DNA from: Palsa-506 sp963755815
GTDB taxonomy: Bacteria; Actinomycetota; Actinomycetes; Streptosporangiales; Streptosporangiaceae
Assembly: GCA_963755815.1 (NCBI GenBank)
Contig: CAVWLF010000005.1
Location: 558,001 to 622,000, forward strand
Length of the DNA: 64,000 nucleotides
Direction of reading: 5' to 3'
The notes under the pieces were generated by a model that saw only the letters and a list, made by a program, of their open reading frames with translations, was not told where the DNA came from and did no database searches. Below, in pieces: positions 26,284 through 34,004 of this stretch. Both the position numbers and the translations under genes were made by a program. Positions within the stretch are counted from its first letter, which is position 1, and the number at the start of each line of letters is the position of its first letter.

Positions 26284-26753
26284 CCGAACGTTCTGTCAAC
26301 CATGCCACCTTCGTCATCGAGCGCCGTTACCCGGCTCATCCAGCCAGGGTGTTCGGGGCCTGGGCCGATGCCGCCGCGAAGAGCATCTGGATGGACGACC
26401 CGGACTACGCCGCGGACGGGAGCAAATACGAGCTGGACTTCCGGGTCGGCGGGCACGAGCGGTTCAGCGGCCTGACCCCTGAAGGCACGTCTTACCGGTA
26501 CGACGCCCTGTATTACGACATCGTGCCGGACTACCGGATCGTGTACATCTACGAGATGTACGCCGCAGACAACCGGATGTCAGCGTCGCTGGCCACTGTC
26601 CAGATCGCTCCTGACCAGGACGGCACCAAGCTCATTTACACCGAGCAGTGCGCGTTCCTCGACGGCATCGATAAGCCCGAAGCCCGCGAGGAAGGAACCG
26701 CCTGGATGCTGGACAACCTGGGCAAGCATCTCGCCGCGCAGGCCGGCAGCTGA
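26280..26753 (+). CDS. SRPBCC/AHSA1-like domain protein
   Basis: 157 aa from the ATG at 26280, with an AACGGAGGAG ribosome-binding site. The Activator-of-Hsp90-like START fold is clear from NHATFVIERRYPAHPARVFGAWADAAAKSIWM, then YELDFRVGGHERFSG, YDIVPDYRIVYIYEM, and a final AWMLDNLGKHLAAQ helix. This single-domain SRPBCC family binds hydrophobic ligands; exact ligands are unknown. Normally it is controlled by an upstream ArsR protein, which appears to be missing here. Confidence 0.85.
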   Translation: MTERSVNHATFVIERRYPAHPARVFGAWADAAAKSIWMDDPDYAADGSKYELDFRVGGHERFSGLTPEGTSYRYDALYYDIVPDYRIVYIYEMYAADNRMSASLATVQIAPDQDGTKLIYTEQCAFLDGIDKPEAREEGTAWMLDNLGKHLAAQAGS

Positions 26754-26843
26754 AGTAGGAGTTTGTGCTGCGGCGCGGCAGCTCCCCCGGCGCTGAGCGC
26801 GATCCCGCGCCACAGCCGGGGCCGGGGATGGAACGATATCTGC

Positions 26844-27347
26844 ATGACTGACCGCCGCACCGACCCTCCGCTGGAAGCTGACGAACGGACCACGCTGACC
26901 GCGTTCTTGGACTTCAACCGGGAGACCCTGGCTCTCAAGTGCGACGGCCTGGCCGATGATCAGCTACGCGAGCGTGCCGTACCGCCGTCAAGCCTGTCGC
27001 TGCTCGGCATCGTCAGGCATATGGCTGACGTCGAACACAACTGGTTCCGGCCTGTGCTCGGCGCCGAGGAAATGCAGACCATCTTCGCGCCAGGTATGGA
27101 CTGGGAAGCCGCGTTCCGCGACGTGGCCACCGCTGACGTAGGCGAAGCGCTCAGCACGTGGCGGGCGGAATGCGACCACTCGCGCGCACTGGTCGCTGCC
27201 GCCCCGGCATTGGAGACGAGGGGCCGCCGGGGTGGCGAGTGGTTCTCGCTCCGCTGGGTCCTGACCCACATGATCGAGGAGTATGCCCGGCACAACGGCC
27301 ATGCCGATCTGCTTCGGGAGCGCCTGGACGGTACCACCGGCGAATAA
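26844..27347 (+). CDS. DinB/DUF664 family protein (mycothiol-transferase-like)
   Basis: 167 aa from the ATG at 26844. It is a four-helix bundle of the DinB superfamily with metal-ligand histidines in GIVRHMADVEHNWF and in LTHMIEEYARHNGHADLLRE, the classical three-His set. DUF664 proteins in actinobacteria are related to mycothiol-dependent S-transferases and maleylpyruvate isomerases. The substrate is unknown. It lies 90 bp after the SRPBCC gene on the same strand and may share its transcript. Confidence 0.84.
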   Translation: MTDRRTDPPLEADERTTLTAFLDFNRETLALKCDGLADDQLRERAVPPSSLSLLGIVRHMADVEHNWFRPVLGAEEMQTIFAPGMDWEAAFRDVATADVGEALSTWRAECDHSRALVAAAPALETRGRRGGEWFSLRWVLTHMIEEYARHNGHADLLRERLDGTTGE

Positions 27348-27545
27348 TCTGACTCGCCGTTTAAGCAGGTCAGGGCGGCTCGGGTGTACGGCAGCCGGGT
27401 CACGGTGAGAAACTGGCCGGGGTGACTGGCATCCAGCTGAGATGGAGCGTAGGTACGGGTTTTCCTGAGCTATCGGCGGGGTGATGCCGGAGGTTATGCC
27501 GGGCGGCTGACCGACGGCCTGCTCCAGCGCCTGGGTCCCAAGAGC

Positions 27546-28451
27546 GTGTTCCAGGACGTGACGGCGATCAGCCCGGGCCAGGACTACACGGTCGTGATCG
27601 ATCGCGCGCTCGCCGACTCTGACGTGGCGCTGGCGGTCATCGGCCCCGGCTGGGTCACGGCGGTAACTCCGCAGGGCACCCGCCGCCTGCTGGAAGATGA
27701 CGATTATGTGCACCTGGAACTGGCCGGGGCGCTGCGACGCGGCATCCGCGTCATCCCGGTCCTGGTCGGCGGCGCTCAGCTGCCGGAGGCGGCCGAGCTG
27801 CCCGATGACCTGCAGGGGCTGGCCCAGCGCCAAGCCCTGGAGCTGCACAACGAAACCTGGCACCACGACGTCGACGGGCTGGTCCGGTCGCTGCGCTCCG
27901 AGCCAGCCGGCCCGGCCAATCGCCGCCGCCGCTGGCTGGTCCCCGGGACGGCGCTGATCGCGTTGCTCGCGCTCGGCGCCGGGTCATGGTCGCTGTGGGG
28001 GTCAGGCACTGGCGGGCAGACTGAGCCGACGGCGGCCGTCGCGCCTTGCGCGCAGCCAGCCAGCCGCGCCTGGAGCCGGATTGCGCTCAGCAAAGCCCCC
28101 ACCGCGGTGGATAAGGCAGACCCGAATTATCCGCTGATCTTCACGGTAAAGGGCGCCTACTGGCGTGCGCGCGGCAGAAAGTGGCAGGTAATCCTGCACA
28201 CAAGCGTCAAGAACGCCGCACGGCAAACGGCGAGCACAGGGCCCTGGCGATACCAGTTTCTCGTCGTCGCAGACCGGGAGAACAACGTGACGTGCTTCTC
28301 GCCAACCAGCGACACCGTGGACCCCGGAGTCATCGACGACGAGCTGGTCGGCTTCGACGTCAAGTGCAAGCCGACCGGATACATCCGGCTCATGCTAGAA
28401 AGCGGCAGGATCAGCGTCACTCCCGAGACCCTCGACTGGGGATCGTGCTGA
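27546..28451 (+). CDS. TIR-domain membrane protein (5' end damaged or non-canonical)
   Basis: TIR homology begins upstream of the first usable start codon. From 27453 the frame reads VRVFLSYRRGDAGGYAGRL, the standard TIR strand A, but it is preceded by an in-frame TAG and no ATG/GTG/TTG occurs before GTG 27546. The domain continues VFQDVTAISPGQDYTVVIDRAL, VALAVIGPGWV and then DYVHLELAGALRRGIRVIPVLVGG. Its Glu is at the position of the catalytic glutamate of TIR NADases. One transmembrane helix (WLVPGTALIALLALGAGSWSLWG) leads to an outer domain of about 150 residues with four Cys and no family I know. Either a GTA/CTG start, or a one-base shift from the ATG at 27442, would restore the N-terminus. 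Confidence 0.75.
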   Translation: MFQDVTAISPGQDYTVVIDRALADSDVALAVIGPGWVTAVTPQGTRRLLEDDDYVHLELAGALRRGIRVIPVLVGGAQLPEAAELPDDLQGLAQRQALELHNETWHHDVDGLVRSLRSEPAGPANRRRRWLVPGTALIALLALGAGSWSLWGSGTGGQTEPTAAVAPCAQPASRAWSRIALSKAPTAVDKADPNYPLIFTVKGAYWRARGRKWQVILHTSVKNAARQTASTGPWRYQFLVVADRENNVTCFSPTSDTVDPGVIDDELVGFDVKCKPTGYIRLMLESGRISVTPETLDWGSC

Positions 28452-28463
28452 GTTCGCGCAGGC

Positions 28464-28766
28464 TCAGGTGCCGGCCGATGCGGAACGAGCGATAGCCAGC
28501 TCCCAGGCGGCCCACCCGAAGCTGGCCGCCGCCGCCGCCAGGAACAGTATCCCGAACCCGACAGCCGCCGCGGTAAAGGAACCCCCCACGAGCGTCACGG
28601 CGCCAAGGCCGGCCAAGACGATGCCAGCGGCAATGCGCACGCGTGCGAAGCCACGGAGGTGGCGGTACTCCCAGGGCGCGATTATGCGTTGCAGGCCGGA
28701 CCGGGGAGGAGATGCCCACCACCCGCGCAGGCCCTTCGGAGCGGTGTTGTCATTGGGTCCGTCCAT
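28464..28766 (-). CDS. Small two-helix membrane protein, unknown function
   Basis: 100 aa from the ATG at 28766, selected because AGGAGG lies 7 bp upstream. A hydrophilic N-terminus (MDGPNDNTAPKGLRGWW) is followed by RHLRGFARVRIAAGIVLAGLGAVTLVGG and FTAAAVGFGILFLAAAAASFGWAAWELAIA, two likely membrane helices. No family is recognised. It is convergent with the TIR gene, 12 bp apart. Confidence 0.65.
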   Translation of the reverse strand: MDGPNDNTAPKGLRGWWASPPRSGLQRIIAPWEYRHLRGFARVRIAAGIVLAGLGAVTLVGGSFTAAAVGFGILFLAAAAASFGWAAWELAIARSASAGT

Positions 28767-28947
28767 CGGGATGCCTCCTGCTACCGGTAGTGCCGCTCGA
28801 TCACCTATCAAAATGATATCACTTTTTGCCGGACCCGGTCAACGGCCGCGTGCGCACGAAGTGCAGCCGCATCGCCTCTCTCCACCCTCGAGCGTGTCCA
28901 GCGCGACCTGGGCGCCCCACTGGGTCGCGCTGACTCGCATGCTGGCG

Positions 28948-29862
28948 CTAGGCGTTGGCCCGGCGGAGGCGCTCGGCTGCTTGTGCGCGGAGCGAATCGC
29001 GGCATACCGGGGTGCCGCCGTACAGTGCCTCCTCCCGGGCGTTGTACGCCGCCATCCACAAGCTGGCCGCCCACGCGATCTCCTGCTCCACGGTCGTGAA
29101 CGAGCGCCCCCGAATGTTCTGATAAGCCAGCAGGAACGCCTCGGAGCTTTCGATCGGCGCCAGCGTGGGGGGCCCGGAACTGGCGAACGCCCCGCTCGCC
29201 GCTCCCGCCAGCGCCGCCTCCGGCTGCCACGCCAGGCTGTCCCAGTCGTGCACCGTCCACACCTCCCGGCCGAGCCACCGGAGGTTCTGCGCCTCGAAGT
29301 CGGCGTGGCCCAGCACGCACGGCAGGCCAGCGGCCAGTAGCCGCCCGCGAGCCCGCTCCGCCGCCTCAACGACGTACCCGGGCACGACGCTCTGGTCGCG
29401 GCTATCGAGGAAGTCGATCGCCGGCCATGCCCCGGAATCGGCGTGGTCCCAGCGCACCCAGGGCGGATTCGGCAGCGGCGGCGCCACGGTTACGTCGGCC
29501 AGTTCGGCCATCAGCCGGGCGAACGCCCCCGCGCAGCACGCGGCCACGTCCGGCGAGTCGCCGTGCCATACCTCGCCGCCGGGCCGGAACTCCTCGGCGT
29601 GCACGGCCAGCGAGCCGACCCTGACCACCGGCGTGAGCGGCCGGGGGCACGGAAACCCGCGCCTGGCCAACCGGGCCTGCGCCGCGACACACGAGACGGC
29701 CCGGCCGTCATCGGCGCGCGCCTTCACCACGACGTCAGTACCACCAGCCAGCCGGAGACCGAACACCATCGACACCTGTTGCAGCTGGAAGAGCACGTCG
29801 GCCGGTTCGCCACCTAGATGGTCCAAACACCAAACCGGCAACCAGTCCGGCAGATCGCCCAT
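28948..29862 (-). CDS. Phosphotransferase (APH-like) family protein
   Basis: 304 aa from the ATG at 29862; the longer Ser-rich extension upstream is not protein-like. The N-lobe has FGLRLAGGTDVVVKARADDGRAVSCVAAQARLARRGFPCPRPL with the ATP-binding Lys. The catalytic loop is VLGHADFEAQNLRW (H-x-D-x(4)-N) and the metal-binding Asp is in VWTVHDWDSLAW. A kinase of the aminoglycoside/hygromycin phosphotransferase superfamily with unknown substrate. Confidence 0.8.
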   Translation of the reverse strand: MGDLPDWLPVWCLDHLGGEPADVLFQLQQVSMVFGLRLAGGTDVVVKARADDGRAVSCVAAQARLARRGFPCPRPLTPVVRVGSLAVHAEEFRPGGEVWHGDSPDVAACCAGAFARLMAELADVTVAPPLPNPPWVRWDHADSGAWPAIDFLDSRDQSVVPGYVVEAAERARGRLLAAGLPCVLGHADFEAQNLRWLGREVWTVHDWDSLAWQPEAALAGAASGAFASSGPPTLAPIESSEAFLLAYQNIRGRSFTTVEQEIAWAASLWMAAYNAREEALYGGTPVCRDSLRAQAAERLRRANA

Positions 29863-29926
29863 CTGCACAGTCGAGACTGTGCCACTGCGGCGCAGTAACT
29901 TCAAACAAGATGCCGGACTGGCCGCG

Positions 29927-30313
29927 TCAGCTGAGCTCGCGGACCTTGAGGGTATCGACGTGCTGCTGGAAGGCAACGGCTTTGCCGTCGTTCATGGTCC
30001 ACACGTGAACCATCTTCACCACGGCCGGTTCCCCGGAACTCTTGTGCTTCCACCCGTAGCTCCCGAGCGCCACGACTGTCTCACCGTCGGCGACGAACTG
30101 CTCGGGCACCACGGTGAAGTCATCGCCGATTTCCCCGAGGCGCATGAACACCCCTTCGAGCACCGCCTGCGGACCGACGTACGTGCCGGCGAGCGGGAAT
30201 CCGTCGGCCTCGGTCCACTGGATGTCCCCGGACATGGCACCGAGGGCGGCGGGAACGTCGCCCGCCGCGAAGCTCGCATAGGCGTTTTCGACGATCTCCT
30301 TGTTGGTGGCCAT
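29927..30313 (-). CDS. SnoaL/NTF2-like protein, divergent from a TetR gene
   Basis: 128 aa from the ATG at 30313 (MATNKEIVENAYASFAAGDVPAALGAMSGDIQWTEADGFPLAG), with a GAAAGAGGA ribosome-binding site. The NTF2-like cone fold continues VLEGVFMRLGEIGDDFTVVPEQFVADGETVVALGSY and ends KMVHVWTMNDGKAVAFQQHVDTLKVRELS. Such proteins isomerise or hydrolyse small lipophilic compounds or simply bind them. Divergent placement with a shared operator suggests it is the direct target of the TetR repressor. Confidence 0.85.
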   Translation of the reverse strand: MATNKEIVENAYASFAAGDVPAALGAMSGDIQWTEADGFPLAGTYVGPQAVLEGVFMRLGEIGDDFTVVPEQFVADGETVVALGSYGWKHKSSGEPAVVKMVHVWTMNDGKAVAFQQHVDTLKVRELS

Positions 30314-30341
30314 CTCGCGTCCTCTTTCCTGCCGGCACCGA

Positions 30342-30399
30342 TACATGACGGCGTTATGCATAACACCGTCATGTACTCGATGTCAATGACGGTGTTATG
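30342..30399. promoter_or_regulatory. TetR operator: inverted repeat plus an extra half-site
   Basis: A 34-bp inverted repeat spans 30342-30375. Its halves are TACATGACGGCGTTATG and CATAACACCGTCATGTA, with a single mismatched pair. A third copy of the half, CAATGACGGTGTTATG, lies in direct orientation at 30384-30399 and runs into the ATG of the tetR gene. The position in the gap between divergent genes argues for autoregulation plus control of the NTF2-like gene. Confidence 0.75.
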
Positions 30400-31086
30400 G
30401 ATATACTGCCGAGCGTGCCGCCCCGGTCTGCCAACCCACATCTGCGCGAGCGGATCATCAACGCCGCCGCGCAGCTGCTGGCCACTGAGGGCGCCGTGTC
30501 GGCCCGGCGCCTGGCCCGCGAGCTGGGCACGTCGACGATGGTCGTCTACACCCACTTCGGCGGGATGGACGAACTGACCCGGCAGGTGATGCGCCGCGGG
30601 TTCACCGATTTCGGCACCGAGCTGGACCGCGGCGCGGTCACCGATGATGCCGTCGCCGACTGGATGACCTACCTCTGGAGCTACCGCCGCTTCGCTCTGC
30701 GCGAACCCCACCTGTACGGGGTGATGTTCGGTCCCGGGCTGGCGGCGTTCAGGCTCGGTGATCCCGCCGACCTCGAGGCGGCTAGATCTACCTTCGTCTC
30801 GCTCCTGCGTCGCATCCACGCCTGCGTCAACGCGGCCCGATGGCAGGTCGGCGACGTCACCACCGCCGGCGAAGCTGTCTGGTCCGGGGTGCACGGCCAC
30901 ACCACGCTCGAGCTCACCGGGTTCTTCGGCTCGGTCGGCCGCGACCCGGTGCGCTCGTACAGCGAGATCCTGACCAGGATGTCGATCGGCTTCGGCGACG
31001 ATGCCCTGGCCACCGCTCGCTCGCTGTCGACCGCCAGGCGGCGGGCCATCCGCGCCGACCGAGCCGAGGCAACGCACCTGGGATAG
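30397..31086 (+). CDS. TetR/AcrR family transcriptional regulator
   Basis: 229 aa. The N-terminal helix-turn-helix domain is LRERIINAAAQLLATEGAVSARRLARELGTSTMVVYTHFGGMDELTRQVMRRGF. The ligand-binding domain follows and carries the WSGVHGHTTLELTGFF motif of the WHG subgroup (TetR_C_33-like). It is divergent from the NTF2-like gene with the operator described at 30342-30399. The ATG overlaps the extra half-site, so bound repressor would block its own start. The inducing ligand is unknown. Confidence 0.93.
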   Translation: MDILPSVPPRSANPHLRERIINAAAQLLATEGAVSARRLARELGTSTMVVYTHFGGMDELTRQVMRRGFTDFGTELDRGAVTDDAVADWMTYLWSYRRFALREPHLYGVMFGPGLAAFRLGDPADLEAARSTFVSLLRRIHACVNAARWQVGDVTTAGEAVWSGVHGHTTLELTGFFGSVGRDPVRSYSEILTRMSIGFGDDALATARSLSTARRRAIRADRAEATHLG

Positions 31087-31093
31087 TTAGGGC

Positions 31094-31696
31094 GTGACGA
31101 TACGGGCCGTGGCGTTCGACGTTGGCGGCGTGCTCACGCGGGTCGGCCGCGTCAGCGACTTCGAGGAAACATGGCGGGAACGTCTCGGCATGACGCAGGC
31201 GGAGTTCGGCCAGGCGCTGGCTAGCGTGGACCCCGATGAGCTGGCCTTTACGGGCCGCCTGAGCGAGGCGCAGTTCAAGGCCGGGCTTTCCACTGCGTTT
31301 GGGCTGTCGGCCGGGCAGGTCCGCGAGTTCCTGGCGGGAATGTGCGGCGAACTGGACGCCGACCTCTTCGCCTACGTGGCTCGCCTGCGGCCGCGCTGCA
31401 GCACCGCGATCCTGAGCAACGCGATCGACGGCGCCCGCCGCGAGTACCAGGCGCTTTACCGGTTCGAGCAGCTAGTGGACGTCATCATCTACTCCTACGA
31501 AGTTGGCCTGGCCAAGCCCGATCCGAGGGTCTACCGGCTGCTGTGCGACCGGCTTGCCGTCTCGCCCGGGGAGGTCGTCTTTCTTGATGACCGTCCCGAG
31601 AACGTCAAGGGGGCCTGTGATCTCGGCATCCACGCCCTGCTACACGAGGACACGGCGCAGTCGATCAAGGCGATCGACGCGCTGCTGGCCAGCTAA
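31094..31696 (+). CDS. HAD-superfamily hydrolase (HAD-IA, epoxide-hydrolase/haloacid type)
   Basis: 200 aa from GTG, 7 bp after the tetR stop, so probably in the same operon. HAD motif I is VAFDVGGVLT; the usual second Asp is replaced by Gly (DVGGV), as in the HAD-IA variant-3 group related to the phosphatase domain of epoxide hydrolase. Motif II is TAILSNAIDG, motif III is VGLAKPDPRVY, and motif IV is VVFLDDRPENVKGA. Substrate is unknown. Confidence 0.87.
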   Translation: MTIRAVAFDVGGVLTRVGRVSDFEETWRERLGMTQAEFGQALASVDPDELAFTGRLSEAQFKAGLSTAFGLSAGQVREFLAGMCGELDADLFAYVARLRPRCSTAILSNAIDGARREYQALYRFEQLVDVIIYSYEVGLAKPDPRVYRLLCDRLAVSPGEVVFLDDRPENVKGACDLGIHALLHEDTAQSIKAIDALLAS

Positions 31697-31860
31697 TTGC
31701 CGGCCGGACAGCGTCCCCGATAAGCTGCCCAATCCGGCCGCTCTCGGCCGGGTCGGACAAGGGTGACCGCAAGGCCATCGCGCAGCGGCGCGGGGCGCGC
31801 CACAGCTTGGATGCCCGCCGGGGACCGTCATTGATCGCCAGGCACCTTGGCTAGTTGCCG

Positions 31861-32379
31861 CTAGCTTCGCGGTGATCTTGCTTCGGTCGTCTCGACCTGA
31901 TGGGTCTCGCCGACCACCTCCAAGGCGTCGACGCCATGATGAGTCAGTGAGGCTATGCATGCAGTGAGCAGGCGCCGCATCTGATCTTGTTCGCTGGCAT
32001 CCAGATTGGCCAGCATGTCTTGCTCCACGCGGCGAACCGCGGCGCTGGCCATCTTGAGCTGGCGGCGCCCGCGGGCGGTCAGCTCGGTCGGCAGGATCCT
32101 GCCTACGGGTGCCTGTGCCGGGCGGACAACGAGTCCCTGACGTTCGAGGGCCTGCAGGAGCACATTCATCGACTGCCGGGTGACGAAGGCGCCGCGGGCA
32201 AGCTCGGAGTTCGACAGACCCGGTCGCTGGGCCAGCAGCTCCAGGCAGGCGTAGTGGGTGATCGTCATGCCCAGCGGCCTCAGCACGGCCTCCAGGGCAG
32301 AGTGCAGGGCGCTCGCGGCCGCCTTCAGCATGTACCCCAGCGATGTGTCCAGCTCGACCCCGGGCTCGCCTTGACTCAT
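31861..32379 (-). CDS. MarR family transcriptional regulator
   Basis: 172 aa from the ATG at 32379; the upstream extension overlaps the operators and is rejected. The winged-helix part reads ITHYACLELLAQRPGLSNSELARGAFVTRQSMNVLLQALERQGLVVRP, followed by the wing and a dimerisation helix (RGRRQLKMASAAVRRVEQDMLANLDASEQDQMRRLLTACIASL). Divergent from a VOC gene, with one palindromic operator overlapping its own start and another in the VOC promoter. Confidence 0.9.
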   Translation of the reverse strand: MSQGEPGVELDTSLGYMLKAAASALHSALEAVLRPLGMTITHYACLELLAQRPGLSNSELARGAFVTRQSMNVLLQALERQGLVVRPAQAPVGRILPTELTARGRRQLKMASAAVRRVEQDMLANLDASEQDQMRRLLTACIASLTHHGVDALEVVGETHQVETTEARSPRS

Positions 32380-32394
32380 GTCAGTAGTCTGACA
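32379..32394. promoter_or_regulatory. MarR operator 1
   Basis: Palindrome TGTCAG-TAGT-CTGACA, exactly at the start of the divergent marR gene. The arms are identical to those of the second site 28 bp away (32407-32422); only the 4-bp centre differs. Confidence 0.75.
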
Positions 32395-32406
32395 TACATT
32401 GTGCTG

Positions 32407-32422
32407 TGTCAGAAAACTGACA
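32407..32422. promoter_or_regulatory. MarR operator 2 inside the VOC promoter
   Basis: Palindrome TGTCAG-AAAA-CTGACA. It fills most of the 18-bp spacer between a TTGTGC -35 box (32399-32404) and a TACAAT -10 box (32423-32428) that point at the VOC gene. A bound dimer would block polymerase. Its distance from operator 1 (28 bp centre to centre) is between two and three helical turns. Confidence 0.75.
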
Positions 32423-32443
32423 TACAATGAGGAGGTAAGGATC

Positions 32444-32812
32444 GTGGCCGTCACCGGACCCGACTTCATTTCACTGCAGGTGCGCGACCTGGAGCGTTCC
32501 GCCGCTTTCTACGAGCAGTACCTGGGGCTGAAGCGCTCCGACGCAGGACCGCCACACGCCGTCGTGTTCGACACCAAGCCGATCGCATTCGCCGTCCGCG
32601 ACGTCGTCGCGGGCACTGACCTGGACGCCATCGCGCAGCCAGGCCAGGGAATGGCGCTGTGGCTGCACGCCCCCGACGCGCAGGACATCCACGACGCCCT
32701 CGCCGCCGCCGGCACGACGATCGTCTCGGCGCCAGTCGACGGGCCGTTCGGCCGCACTTTCACGTTCGCGGACCCCGACGGCTACCAGGTGACCCTCCAC
32801 GACCGCGGCTGA
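32444..32812 (+). CDS. VOC superfamily protein under MarR control
   Basis: 122 aa from GTG 32444, set by a strong GAGGAGGTAAGG ribosome-binding site. The module begins DFISLQVRDLERSAAFYEQYLGLKRSDAGPPHAVVFDTKP and ends TFTFADPDGYQVTLHD, the form seen in glyoxalase/fosfomycin/bleomycin resistance-like proteins. Control by a divergent MarR protein suggests it responds to a toxic or phenolic compound, which is an inference from context. Confidence 0.85.
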   Translation: MAVTGPDFISLQVRDLERSAAFYEQYLGLKRSDAGPPHAVVFDTKPIAFAVRDVVAGTDLDAIAQPGQGMALWLHAPDAQDIHDALAAAGTTIVSAPVDGPFGRTFTFADPDGYQVTLHDRG

Positions 32813-32968
32813 GCCGGGCGTCCTGGTCTTCGGCGCGGCAGCGCTCTGAGCGGCTTCTCACAGCGGCAGGCCGACCGCCCAGGGCGAATGGGGCGGCGAT
32901 CTTCAGGAACGACGTGAACGGCGCCGTCGCGCACCCGGCCGGGGACAAGCGGTCTCTAGGCTGCATTC

Positions 32969-33835
32969 ATGGCTGCGCAGTTGATGGAGGGCACCGAGCT
33001 GGCCCGCGAAATCGTGAGCCGCAGTGCCGCACGTGCTGGCGAGCTGGAGGCCGCCACGGGTGTCAGGCCCTGCCTGGCGACGGTGATCGTGGGTGATGAC
33101 CCGGCCTCGGTGATGTATGTGCGGATGAAAGAGAACCAGTCCCGCCGGGCGGGCATCGACTCGCGTCACGTCGGCTTGCCCGCAGAGATCACCACCTCCG
33201 AACTGGTGAGCACGATCTGTGGGCAGTCGGCCGATCCGGAGGTCCACGGGATCTTGCTACAGCATCCTGTCCCGCCGCAGATCGACGAGCGAGCTGCCTT
33301 CGAGGCCATTGCCCCCGGCAAGGACGTTGACGGTGTGACCATGCACTCGTTCGCGGCCATGGCGTTCGGCTATCCCGGCTTCGCCTCATGCACCCCCGCT
33401 GGAATCATGCGGCTACTCGATGCTTACGGCGTAGGCCCTGCCGGTAAGCATGCCGTGGTGGTGGGGCGCAGCCCGATCCTGGGCAAGCCGGTCGGTATGT
33501 TGCTGCTAGGCAGCAACGCGACAGTAACCTACTGCCATTCCAGGACTCGTGACCTTCCCCACATCGTCCGGGCTGCCGATATCGTCGTCGCCGCGGTCGG
33601 CAGGCCTGAGTTCGTCCGGGGTGAGTGGATCAAGCCCGGCGCGGTGGTCGTGGACGCCGGTTACAACCCCGGCAACGTTGGCGATGTCGCCTTCGCTGAG
33701 GCCGTGGACAGGGCAAGCCTGCTGACACCTGTCCCAGGCGGTGTCGGACCGATGACCATCGCCATGCTGCTGGAACAGACCGTCGATGCTGCCTTTGAGC
33801 AGGTAAAGGCCGATGCCGCCACGTTCAAGACCTGA
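32969..33835 (+). CDS. folD: Bifunctional methylene-THF dehydrogenase/methenyl-THF cyclohydrolase
   Basis: Interconverts methylene-, methenyl- and formyl-THF with NADP. The 288-aa product has the family signatures: VIVGDDPASVMYVRMKENQSRRAGI (catalytic Lys region), GILLQHPVPPQID, PGKDVDGVT, GRSPILGKPVGMLLL (NADP loop) and the C-terminal PVPGGVGPMTIAMLLEQT. Slightly lower GC and more varied codon use than its neighbours, and an isolated position, leave open that this is a second or acquired copy. I did not see genes of the glycine/formate pathway nearby. Confidence 0.95.
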   Translation: MAAQLMEGTELAREIVSRSAARAGELEAATGVRPCLATVIVGDDPASVMYVRMKENQSRRAGIDSRHVGLPAEITTSELVSTICGQSADPEVHGILLQHPVPPQIDERAAFEAIAPGKDVDGVTMHSFAAMAFGYPGFASCTPAGIMRLLDAYGVGPAGKHAVVVGRSPILGKPVGMLLLGSNATVTYCHSRTRDLPHIVRAADIVVAAVGRPEFVRGEWIKPGAVVVDAGYNPGNVGDVAFAEAVDRASLLTPVPGGVGPMTIAMLLEQTVDAAFEQVKADAATFKT

Positions 33836-34004
33836 CTGGTCTTTCCCCGTCTTGCTGATAGGCGCCGATCCCTTGCGAGAGATGGGCGGGCCAAGGCTCG
33901 GCGAAGCCGATCGCGCAGCGACGCCGAAAGCGGCCTTGGGGCGATGGCCGGGAGCTGGATAATCGCCACGGATGACGCGGCGCGATTCTGCTTTGTCACG
34001 AGTC

